Shown here piece by piece: positions 40,320 to 51,000 of a DNA stretch of 64,000 nt; positions within the stretch are counted from its first letter, which is position 1; each line of letters starts with the position of its first letter. The notes beneath the pieces are model-generated. The model ran no database searches. It was not told the DNA's origin and saw only the letters and a program-made list of their open reading frames with translations. The position numbers were made by a program, and so were the translations under genes. Source of the DNA: Leguminivora glycinivorella (Eukaryota > Arthropoda > Insecta > Lepidoptera > Tortricidae); assembly GCF_023078275.1 (NCBI RefSeq), contig NC_062971.1:1054001-1118000 (forward strand). Reading direction: 5' to 3'.

Positions 40320-43036
40320 GTATGTAATCGTAGATGTTAGTCCGTTTTCACATTTCGCGATCCGATATCGGATGTCGGAATGATTTCCATGGAAAAATCC
40401 AAGATGGCGCCTGTAATGTATGGGATATCGGTCCGACATCCGATATCGGATCGGATCATGTGAAAACGCACTAAAGCTTTAAGTATGTTTAACCTGGCAA
40501 TAAGTTAATTCGAACTTTCGATTAGACATTTCTATAGGAGTTCAAACCTATAATACCTACGTATAATATTTGTACTTGTACATGTACAGTTGTAGTGCGA
40601 AAAGGTTTTCCTTCGTATTCTTACGGAAACGGACGAACGTGTCATGCTATTTCAGCCAGTCTCTGTACAAGACGCACTAACACTGTCTGAACCAAGTAGC
40701 CTGACAAATACGACCCTTTCCGGAAAAATACGCAGGAAAACCTTTTCGCACTACATCTGTACACCTGGGGCCCGTTTCTCGAAAGGTACAAGTCTTGTAT
40801 TACAAGTGTGTTTCCATGACAACCCATACGATTTGACAGTTCGCGCACTTGTAATACAAGGCTTGTACCTTTCGAGAAACGGGCCCCTGGACTTACGAGG
40901 ATACAAAATTGTTTACATTAATTAAAACATTAAAAAAATACTGTAATTAATAGTTATACTGTCTTAACTGACAGATTTTAAGCGTTAAAGATCACAGCCG
41001 ATCAAGATTTTATAACAATTTAGGTTTCGAATCAAGTTCAATTTTACACAAGTTCAGATTTTTAGCTTTATGATTATTGTATTAGACAACGAGTGCTAAA
41101 AGAACCTCAATCTAAAATTGAACCAACAATTTGCAGATTTGGCCGCCGCATAACCTTCCTCGCCTCCATCATCGGCCTCGTTCTGTTCTCGTTCTGCGTC
41201 CCCTTCTCCCCCAGCTACCCCCTCTTTACCCTCACCCGCTTCCTCCTCGGCTTCGCCACCGCCGGCACCATGGTCATCTCCTTCGTCATCATCATGGAGG
41301 CCGTCGGCCCCAAGTACAGGGAGGCCTTCGGCTGCATCTTCCATATCCCTTTCATCTTCGGACACCTCACTATACCAGTCTTCGCATACTTCTTCAGGAC
41401 TTGGCAGTCGTACACGTTGGCTATAGCAGTTCCTCAAGTGGTGTACTTGAGTTACTTTCTGATAATGACGGAATCTCCGCGGTGGTTGGTGAGCGTGGGG
41501 AGAGTGGACGAGGCCACGGAGATTGTGAAGAAAGCTGCTATTATGTGAGTAGTAATTAACTCTTATCTTTCCAAAACATGCCCTTCTGAAAGTTCACACA
41601 TTGTACCTACATGACTACCTAATCAAGAAAAGCTAAGTGGCAAAATGAAAAATAATTTAGAAACCGACCAATAGGTACAATCTTTGGTGGTGTAAATTAT
41701 ACACGATGTTTTTTAATCGGTGGTCAGGTAACATTTTTTCTGAGTATCCGATGAGGATCACGTTTAAGTCATGCCTACATGGATACAAATAACAGGATAA
41801 AATAATCATTTACCTCTTAATACGACGTAGTTGGCTCTCAACAAATTAGCTGCACTGCTTTTGAATCAGCCTTCCGCAAAAATATATTTGGAAACGACTT
41901 ACAACATTATGTAATAGGTACTTGAATTAACTCAAAATTATAGTGTACAGCTTAATCATTATCATTATCACATTCCAGGAACAAAATGCCAACGGAGAAG
42001 ATAGAAGAGACCCTCAAGAAGGTCTCCCACGAGCTGGTGACCCGCGAAGCGCCGAAGGTCCACTACGGGGACCTGTTCCGGCCTAACCTGTGGGTCCGGA
42101 CCGTGTGCGCCTGCGCTCTGTGGGTCATCACTGGGGTCACGTTCTATGGGGTCAACCAGTACATCAGTCAGACTAGCTCAAGTTTATATATTAGTATTGC
42201 CGCTGCTGCTGTCATCCAGGTAAATGTTAGATAAATAGGTACCTGTTTATAAATATTTTCGTAATGGCGCCCTAAAGACAAAGGTTTTAAAATGAAAGAA
42301 AGTTAGACTTTAAGTTGGACAGTAAAACTTCAGTGATAACGGTAAAACTTCAGTGATAACTGATATATAAGATTAGGTATTATTATTTATCGTACATCAG
42401 ACAGGTCTCAACATAAGACTAAGCTGGTTACTTATAGAATTTCAAGGCATCTGTCAGTTTTGATACTAGTTTTGAAGAGATTTCATTGCTTAATTTTCAT
42501 AGTTTTAATATTTATTTTTAGTTTTCTCTCATAGTTTTAAATGGGACTTAATCACGTAACACTTACATTTACGATACCAAACATCGAGCCAAATATAAAT
42601 GAAAGTGTTACGCGATTAAGTCTCGTTTCATTTTAAAACTACAAGACTTATACCGTTACTTTCAAATCAAAATCTCCTATTCCAGTTACCCGCCAACCTG
42701 CTCTCAATCTGGTGCGTCCGCACGCTCGGGCGCAAGGCCACCACCATCGCCGCCTTCGCCCTCGGCGGCCTCTGCCTGCTGACCCTGGGCGTCGTCGGGG
42801 ACAACTTCTGGCTCAAGTTCACGCTCGGAACATTAGGAGTCAGCTTCATGGCTATAGACGCTACTACCATCTATATATACTCCTCAGAACTATTCCCTAC
42901 AGTGGTCAGGAATATGGCTATGGGTTTATGTTCTGTAGGGATGAGGATTGGATCTATGGCGGCTCCGTTCATTTCCAACTTAGCGGTGACCACGCACCAT
43001 GGCTGCCGACGGTCATCTTTGGATTTGCTCCGTTGA
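39925..43036 (+). CDS. SLC22-type (organic cation transporter-like) major facilitator transporter, 4 exons, frameshifted 3' end
   Basis: Exons 39925-40319, 41137-41544, 41979-42219 and 42686-43036 join in frame with GT-AG introns, giving 464 residues as read. The predicted plasma-membrane carrier would move small organic ions or zwitterions. The first helix (about 30-50) is followed by an extracellular loop with four Cys and two possible N-glycosylation sites. SDRFGRR between helices 2 and 3 and ESPRWL after helix 6 are SLC22/MFS hallmarks. The final exon frame ends early at TGA 43034-43036. A 2-nt insertion near 42994-42997, relative to the tandem copy at 43.3 kb, is the likely cause. Another frame continues the conserved end, with LLLPETKGKKLP, to 43116. 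The substrate is not predictable. Confidence 0.88.
40341..40473. mobile_element. MITE, TIR GTTTTCACAT..ATCCGATATCGG, copy 2
   Basis: Same family as 28025-28162. CCGTTTTCACATTTCGCGATC at the left, GATCATGTGAAAACGCAC at the right. It lies in transporter intron 1. Confidence 0.75.
40586..40772. mobile_element. MITE, TIR TGTAGTGCGAAAAGGTTTTCC
   Basis: Left arm TGTAGTGCGAAAAGGTTTTCC, right arm GGAAAACCTTTTCGCACTACA. It lies directly beside the next palindromic MITE, in transporter intron 1. Confidence 0.75.
40773..40894. mobile_element. Palindromic MITE, arms GGGGCCCGTTTCTCGAAAGG
   Basis: The left arm (through TACAAGTCTTGTATTACAAGTG) is mirrored by CACTTGTAATACAAGGCTTGTA and CCTTTCGAGAAACGGGCCCC. 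The arms are about 45 bp. Confidence 0.75.
41137..41544 (+). CDS. Transporter exon 2
   Basis: Acceptor TTTGCAG, donor GTGAGT. It completes the DRFGRR loop and encodes helices 3-6 plus ESPRWLVSVGR. Codon third positions are strongly C-rich at its start, unlike the flanking introns. Confidence 0.9.
41979..42219 (+). CDS. Transporter exon 3
   Basis: Acceptor ATTCCAG, donor GTAAAT. It encodes the large intracellular loop and helices 7-8. Ends in phase 0. Confidence 0.88.
42532..42655. mobile_element. MITE-like inverted repeat in transporter intron 3
   Basis: GTTTTAAATGGGACTTAATCACG..AACACT is mirrored by AGTGTTACGCGATTAAGTC..TTTTAAAAC. Non-coding. Confidence 0.65.
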
Positions 43037-43116
43037 TCGGAGCGGCTATTTGTCTGTTATTACCAGAAACTAAAGGCAAGAAACTGCCGGATAATTTTGA
43101 AGATATTGAAAGCTAG
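42686..43116 (+). CDS. Transporter exon 4, with an apparent 2-nt insertion
   Basis: Acceptor TATTCCAG. It encodes helices 9-11 with IYSSELFPTVVRNMAMGLCS, a typical SLC22 segment. The frame breaks at CACGCACCATGG (42991-43002), where the decayed copy downstream reads CACGCCATGG. The original frame stops at 43036; the alternative frame holds the family's C-terminus to TAG at 43114-43116. Confidence 0.85.
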
Positions 43117-43149
43117 AAATTCAATGATACATACCACATGGAGTTATGA

Positions 43150-43466
43150 GTCCCTGGGAGTTGTCGGGGACAGCTTGTGGTTCAAGTTCACACTCGGAAC
43201 ATTAGAGTCAGCTTCATTGCTATAGACGCTGCTCCTCAGATCAGAACTATTCCCTACAGTAGTCAGGAATATGGCTATGGGTTTATGTTCTGTAGGGATG
43301 AGGATTGGATTTATGGCAGCTCCATTAATTTCTAACTTGGCAGTAACCACGCCATGGCTGCCGACGGTTATCATTTGCTCCGTTGATGGGAGCGGCGACT
43401 TCTCTGTTACTATCAGAAACTAAGGGCAAGAAACTACCGGATAATTTTGAAGATATTGAGAGCTAG
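43150..43466 (+). pseudogene. Decayed tandem copy of the transporter's last exon
   Basis: About 85-90% similar to 42780-43116, from GTTGTCGGGGACAGC to GATATTGAGAGCTAG. Several deletions (for example near 43203 and 43235) break the frame. It retains CACGCCATGG, without the CA found in exon 4. No splice acceptor is visible. Confidence 0.8.
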
Positions 43467-43496
43467 AGTGACACATAGGACAAGAAGTTATCTAAT

Positions 43497-43662
43497 ACTC
43501 TGCCACCATTTATCAATACCTACTCATCAGAATTGTTCCCTACTGTGGTAAAGAATATGGCCACGGGACTGTACCTACTCTGTGTGGTTGAGATTTGGGT
43601 CTTGTTAGCTCCGTTTATTTCGAAGGAAAGAAGCTACCGGACTATTTTAAAGATGTTTAGAC
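43497..43662 (+). pseudogene. Second, more decayed copy of the transporter's last exon
   Basis: Retains CTCATCAGAATTGTTCCCTAC and GGAAAGAAGCTACCGGACTA, but much of the middle is deleted. Clearly older than the first copy. Confidence 0.65.
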
Positions 43663-43669
43663 TTTTAGA

Positions 43670-44980
43670 GTTAGTTTCAGTGCCATAAATATGGAATGAA
43701 TTCGCATAGCGGGTTATTAGCGGGTTTATGACCGAAAAGTGTCAAATGTGATTCAGATTTGAAAGCACTTTTGAGAAAACGAGAATAACTCATAGGTTAC
43801 TTTATGTCGATAAACATTATTACTACTATTAGTGTAATAGTTACAAATATAAGAATTGAAATAATTTTCTTTTATAGGTAAACTAATCGATATTTTGTGT
43901 AAAAAGGACTGTACCGCCTTGAATTATCGTTATTAGTAATTGACATACATATTTACATATCAGTAGGGTATCTGTAACAAGGGCACCTAGGTGTTCTTAA
44001 TATTTAAAATAAGGAAAATTGTATATTTACTATAAATTTAAATACTTTATTTATACTTAGTAGTAAGTTATTTGTACAAATTCATAGCAGAATAAAAGGG
44101 ACCATTTTGCTCAAAAATATTTCTAAACTAACGTTACATAAGAATATAAATAAAAATTGTTAACTACTTAACTTATAATAGCTAAACTTAGAATAAATCT
44201 GCCATTTTAAAGCAAAACGATATATACTGTTGGTTATCAATAAAGCGATATTATTATTTTCATTATACTTTCCCTATGAAATCGACAACAGGCAATGTTG
44301 TACCTACCTTTTGATTGGAAATGGAAGATACATAATAATGTTATCTAATATCACAATATTATTTTAGATCTCACATAAGACTTTATTAAGTAAATTTTAA
44401 GGTAGCTGTTATTGATAGATCATAGAATATTCTATCAATGTATTGTACCATTCATTTATTAATTTTATGCAGAGAGGTGCGACTTGCAGGACCTGCCCGA
44501 AAAAAATATAAAAATAAAATCTGTGTGTTGTATTTTTTCTGATCAAACACTAAATAAGTAGAGTTTGGAACTCCAAAATATTTAACTTTTTTTGTTATCA
44601 CGCTATATGTACCTAACGGGTGAATGTCCCGCCCTTGGTAGATAAGATTACTATAAATTCTGAGGAGCAGATTCTCTAGAACCGAACCAAAGGAATTTAA
44701 AGCACTGCTTAACTCCATAGCCAACACACGAAGGTGATCGATAAACCGCCTAGTCGATAGATAAATTAGAAGTTATGAGGGAACAGATGAACATACATAC
44801 ATACATATATACATACCCACATACATACCGGTCAAAATCATAACCCTCCTTTTGCGTTGCCGTAGTCGGGTAAAAATTGAGCGGTCACCTCAAAATATTC
44901 TGATGGATCGAAGTTTCTCCACATACCCGCGAGGTAATATGCATAAGATAAACGTCATTGTACGTTTTTTGGTATGTTCA
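43670..44980. other. Convergent 3' region between transporter and lipase
   Basis: Non-coding. A plus-strand AATAAA lies at 44239-44244 for the transporter. Minus-strand AATAAA candidates lie at 44455-44460 and 44382-44387 for the lipase. A CATACATACATA run is near 44795. The ORF at 44452-44727 has no recognised motif. Confidence 0.4.
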
Positions 44981-45053
44981 TCAGTCCGCTCCTCTCTCTC
45001 CTAACGCAAACGGTGCCTTCGACGCTGTTCGCAGGTAAAAGTTACCGGTTAAG
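44981..45053 (-). CDS. Lipase last exon
   Basis: Acceptor TATTTCAG, then 73 nt to TGA at 44983-44981. It encodes LTGNFYLRTASKAPFALG, the usual C-terminal G.fYL.T...PFa.G block of insect neutral lipases. Requires entry in phase 2, whereas exon 8 ends in phase 1. Confidence 0.78.
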
Positions 45054-48000
45054 CTGAAATAAAATAAAAAAGGATTTGTTAAAGCCATGCACATTGAAAT
45101 TGAAAATTTCATGTAAAATTTAAAAAGAAAACGGCACAGAAGATTAAGGAAAAGGATCCTAATTGCACTGTCCTCGATGTATCGGAGTCTCCGTATTTTC
45201 GGGTCATGAAGTGCGTCATTTACCAACAGCCTAGTTAAGAGAGAGAGAGACTCAGGGATGGCCTTAAGTTCCATGGAGACTAGTGGTCCTTGCACTGTCC
45301 CCGGAGGAATGTATCGTAATCTTCGCATTACCGGGCCATGAAGGGCGTCCTGTATCAACAGCCTAGTTAAGAGAGAGAGAGAGAGAGTCTTACTCAGGGC
45401 TGGCCTTAAGTTCCATGGAGACTAGTGGTTCTTGCACTGTCCTCGGAGGAATGTATCGTAATCTTCGCATTTCCGGGCCATGAAGTGCGTCCTTTACCAA
45501 CAGCCTAGTTAAGAGAGAGAGAGACTTACTCAGGGCTGGCCTTAACTTCCATGGAGACATAGCTGCTCCTCGCACTATCCTCGTGAGAGAAAAGGATAGG
45601 TACCTAATCTTGTAATTTTCAAGGCATTACCAACAGCAACTTCAAGAGCAGCAAGAGCAGTTACTCTAACTTTAACTCTGACTTACTTAGAGCTGGCCTT
45701 AAGTCCCATGGAGACTAGTGGTTCTTGCACTGTCCCGGAGGAATGTATCGTAATCTTCGCATTTCCGGGCCATGAAGTGCGTCCTTTACCAACAGCCTAG
45801 TTAAGAGAGTGAGAAACTTACTCGGGGATAGCCTTAAGTTCCATGGACACATGGCTGCTCCTCGCACTGTCCTCGTAAGAGAGAAGGATACCTAATCTTG
45901 TAATTTTCAAGGCATTACCAACAGCAAGAACTTTAACGGAGCCAGACAAGACAGCAGTTAGCGGCGGCCATACGTGCGAATGAAAAGTCCCTTCGCTGTG
46001 TCTCGCTCCAATGTATGAACGCCGCTCACCGCTGTCGCGCTTATCCCAATGTCGTGGATGAGCCGTAACTCTGGCTTACTCAGGGCTAGCCTTAAGTCCC
46101 ATGGAGACAATGGCTCTTCCTTGCACTGTCCTCGTAGGAATGTATCGTAATCTTCGCATTTCCGGGCCTTGAAGTCGCCTCCTTCTACTGACTCGGCCCA
46201 GTACTCCCATGACCGCCAGTGACTACAGAAATCTAGAAAAGAAGATATCATTTTTAATCACTAGGTACCAAAGACATATGTAACTCAAAGCCCTAGAGAA
46301 AAAGGTACGGTGGCCTAGATGCCGTTACACCTTTGGGGAACGCTCGGCTAGATGGCGCTAATATTAATATTTGAATTTTAATACATATCAAGCTAAGAAT
46401 ATGGGTCAAATTGTCGAAACTGAGGTTCAAAAGTTTCAAGCCTGTGTCGAGAGATGAAGTCTATGCACTGTGATTACACATTTTACTTTGACAGTAACAC
46501 TCTATAATACTCGATCCTCTTTGCTAGTACATAGTTAACACAAAGTCGCTCCTCGCTGTCTGTGTCTGTCTTTCCCTGTGTACTTATGCGATCTTTAAAA
46601 CTACGCAATGGCCCTACTTAGATTCGTTTTCAAACAGATAGGGTGATTCAAGAGGAAGGTTCAAATATGTATAACTAGCTTTTGCCCGCGGCCTCGCTCG
46701 CGTTAGACAGAGACAAGAAGCAGCCTTTATCACTTACTATCACTTCAACTATCTCCACTTAAAAAATCACGACAATTCGTCGCTCCGTTTTGTCGTAAAA
46801 GACGGACAAACAAACAGACACACACACTTTCCCATTTATAATATTAGTATGGATACCTAACCGTGCGAAGGCGGGACGGGTCGTATAGTAAGTAATTATA
46901 TAACCACGGCCAGAACCAGGATGAATAAAGTTTTCTTTGCTATGTCCATTGACCATCATAAGCCAACCCAAATTGCATTTTTGTGGCTCCCTCGCAGCAA
47001 AGTTCTGCGTGATTGTGCTCACCACAGATTATGCCATTTTTTTGTACCTACCTTCAAAAGTTAGCGGTACAGTGGCCGATAAACAGCCAGGTTGTTTAGC
47101 CTTGCCCTCATTAGGCCAGAAGTCCGCCGTGCCCGTGGCCGATGGCGTGCCGTACCCGCCGCCGTCCGTGTGGACCACGTCCACGAATGTAGCGTCGGAG
47201 GGCAGTAAGGGCGGGCCGAGGAGTGGGGGGTAGAAGCCGGGGTACGCTGGGTCCAGTCCGGTCAATCTGGAACATTTGTGTGTAAGGTGCATAAGGTATT
47301 TCCGAATGACAGAAATGCTCGGATAATTCCAAAACGGGAATCTTGGTATGATGGAAATAATGGTGATTTTATGCGACTTTCGAAATTAGACGACTTTCGG
47401 AATGACCCTAATACACCTTATTTATTTATATTTCTATAACTTTTTCCCGCAGCTTGGCCCGCCACGTTAAATTAGAAAATTGCGGAATGTAAGTAAAAAC
47501 TCCATACAAACTTCCACTCCTCGATTTTAGGGAAGTGGGGGTTAGAAAGAGACAGAAACTTGCCTATGTCACTCTCCGTCCCTCCAACTATCTATACTTA
47601 AAATATCACGTCAATTTGTCGCTCCGTTTTGCCGTGAACGATGGACAAACAAACAGACTCACACACTTTCCAATTTATAATATTAGTATGGATTTATTTG
47701 GAGATCCGACAGCTATCATATAAATAAGTATAAAGACGCGGTAGAAGTTTTAGAAGTAGATCGAGCTCGGTCAAGTCAGAATCAGAATCAAAACCAGTCA
47801 AAAGTCTAACTAAGCAGGTACTATACTCGTATTGCCGTGAAATATCCTATTTATTTGTGATTAACACTAAACTGAAATAATTTGTTTTAGTAGGTGGTAC
47901 TAGTTTAAATTTTTGTGAAATGGTGTCCCTCAGTCTGCTCTGACGATAGTTTTGCAACCCCCAGTGAGTCTCGACCCAGATGTTGAAACCGTTGAAAGAA

Positions 48001-51000
48001 AGGTAGAAATACCTGGGCACTTTCGTTTTATTTTCGGCCAGAAACCGAGCTGCTATTCCCATCAGCTCTGCGCCCATGGAGTGTCCAACGAAATGAAGCC
48101 CTTCTAGCGATAATCCGCCTTTTATGAGTCTCGCTATTGCCTTCCCTGCCTCTTCACCTACCTGGAAATAAAAAAAAGGTGTAAGTAGTATAACTTATTG
48201 CTAGGTTTAAATGACAGCGCAGCGACCTCAGCAAATTGTTAATTATTTTGCCTGTTATGGGCTCTTTATGTCACTAGCCGGCCGAACTTGGTTTTAAAGA
48301 CTTGCAGGCGTTACAATACTTAACAATATTGTAAATACCTATAAATGTAAAAGGGCTTTGGTCTCTATGTGTTGTTGACGTTTGGTATCCAACGTTATGA
48401 AGAGATATCGTATTACCTACTATATAAACTGTAACACCTGATTCTGGATGAAAATTAAATGCCTATTTTCTTCTGGTAAGAATCAAGCCTATTTGCACTC
48501 ATTAGGTATTCGGTATTTTATTCATGAGGTACCTATTCCATTGCGTTGACAATTGTATCTGTAACAGCTGTACAAAACTATAATACCTACTTATTTACCA
48601 CTGTTTTGTGTAAGGCCTGAGCGCACGCATATTAAGCGTGCAGCGGGGCGGGGCGTGTAGCGTACATGTCAAACAATTGAAGCTCATACTAAGTGTCCTG
48701 GCCCCACGCTGCATAAAATGTATCCTACACGCTCGACCGCCACGCTGAACGCTCCGCTCCGGGCCTCCACTCAGGCCTTACATTTAGATTATGAATTGAC
48801 GACCGGTCTGGCCTAGCGCGTAGTGACCCTGCCTGCGAAGCCGCGGTCCCGGGTTCGAATCCAGGTAAGGGCATTTATTTGTCATGAGAACAAATATTTG
48901 TTCCTGAGTCATGGATATTTTCTATGTAAGTATATAAGTATGTATTTATCTATCATAAGTAAGTATATCGTCGCCTAGCACCCGTAGTACAAGCTTTGCT
49001 TAGTTTGGGGCTAGATTGATCTGTGTAAGGTGTCCCCAATATTGATTTACTTATGTCTATTTTATGAAATATACTAACCGCTCTCAAGCCGATAGCAGAG
49101 ACGATGTAGTTTCCGAACGCCAGATTCGACCAGTCGAGAAGGAGCGCGTTGTACTCCCTATTTTGCATATACGCTTCCATTATACGCTTCACGCTTGCGT
49201 CCGTGAACAGCTCTACGAAACTGTAAATTTAAATAAAGATAACATAAAAACACAAATCACTTCCTAGGAAGCCTATAATACCTATAAAGTAATAGATGAT
49301 TATTACTGTCATATTATTCCTGTCCAACGAAAAATATATAGGTAAAAGGAAAGGAATGTCAGATATATTTGTCAATCGAGTAGGTAAATATGTTGTCTCA
49401 TGTCAACTCTGGGGATTTTCACAGGAGAGTGAACTATGAACCATAAGCGATCGGCAACCTTTCAAAGGTTTTTAGAGCCTGATCGATCGAGTGTAAGGTT
49501 GACCTGATTCTATTTGTTTATTTTAGATTTGGCTTAAAGCTAAAGTCGGGCAAAGGACTTCGCTAATGGCCCATTTACACGATACGACAACTCGCGTGCG
49601 ATTTTAATTACATTATGTACTGGCTTCTGAGATGACATACAATAGGCTACTTGGCCTCCTAGTCAAATCAGCTTGCTTTTAAGAACTGTCAAAGCGAACG
49701 ACTTGCTTTTATGGAATTTATACCAAAATCGAATTGAGTGACGTCACGGTCAACTGAGTTACTTTCTTACTTTATATATTTCTACCTGACTTATCACATA
49801 GAAATTGGATTCAAAAATAACTTCTGTCCGTGTTTTTCGTATAATTATCTGATGCCTTATTTCGTGCATGGTAAAAAACATTTTATTTTAACTACAGTCA
49901 AGTTCCCTATTCAGCGCACCAATCAAATAAATACCTACCTCAATGTGATAACTCTCACATGCGAGTTCTGTTCTCGCACCGTGTAAATAGATACCTTATA
50001 TCAAGTAATATGTATAAAAGCTCATTGATGTGTATAACTGCGAAGTAAAGAATAGAATAGAATAGAATAAAACTTTATTTTGTATAATTTATGTTACAGA
50101 ATTATCGTTACCCATGAGCGTAGACAACTGTGGGCCGCTGCAGGTCGAAGTTAGGGTCGGCTAGCAGCCGCTTGGTCTCTCTAATTCGGTACCCAGTTGG
50201 CTTCGTTGCGTTTGGGCTGAAAAATATGTGACAGACAACAAAGTTAATATTGGATACTTTAAATTTAGGTACTTGTATTATTAGTTTCTTTTTTAGTCTC
50301 TATGGTCTCCCAAAATGTAGATAAAACATAAAACTCATTTTATTGATTTATTCGTAATAATTTTCTACTTTTTAGGTTCTGCTACCTAAAAAAAATATGC
50401 AGGTACAGTTGAGTTCATAAATATGTGTAGGCACATTTCTTCACCTTAAATCGTTGCAATAAGTTCAAAAAATGTATACATATTTATGAACTCGACTGTA
50501 CGGTTTCAAAACCTTTGTTTTTACGGAAAATAATCGGAAATAATATTTATAAAACAATTATTTTACCTGTACAATCGTATGATGACATCATTGACGCTGA
50601 GTTTACGGCCTTCTGGTACTGTAAAATAAAGGAGCTTAAATAACTCAAGAGAGTAGCGAAAAAAAAATATAATGAAATAATTATAATAGTCAATATAAGT
50701 ACCTAATGATTACAGTTATTTAGTCAAAATAGTTCTTACACCTTGGCGGGTGTTGCCTCTTCGTGTGTCCCATTACGGGCAAGGGCAACATCCGCTCGGT
50801 GTACCCCTTACATTTCATTAAAGTGTCAAAATGGCCTCTACGCGCTGGCTTCGGCCCCGCGCACGCATCCCAAAGGTCCGGAACACCATTGTTCCGTGAT
50901 GGGAAAGACAGTTATTTAATAGACATTTCTACCTAGTAACAAGGAAATTAGTAGTAGTAGTAGTAGTAATACACTTTATTGTACAAAAATAAGAACACAC

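Noticed and set aside
41096..41437. 113-residue acidic ORF antisense to transporter exon 2
   Set aside because: It is the shadow of a C-rich third-position coding exon; the Glu/Asp-rich translation is an antisense artefact.
42712..43116. 134-residue ORF as an independent gene
   Set aside because: Its first two-thirds are out of frame with the transporter. Only its end is the true C-terminal frame after the 2-nt insertion.
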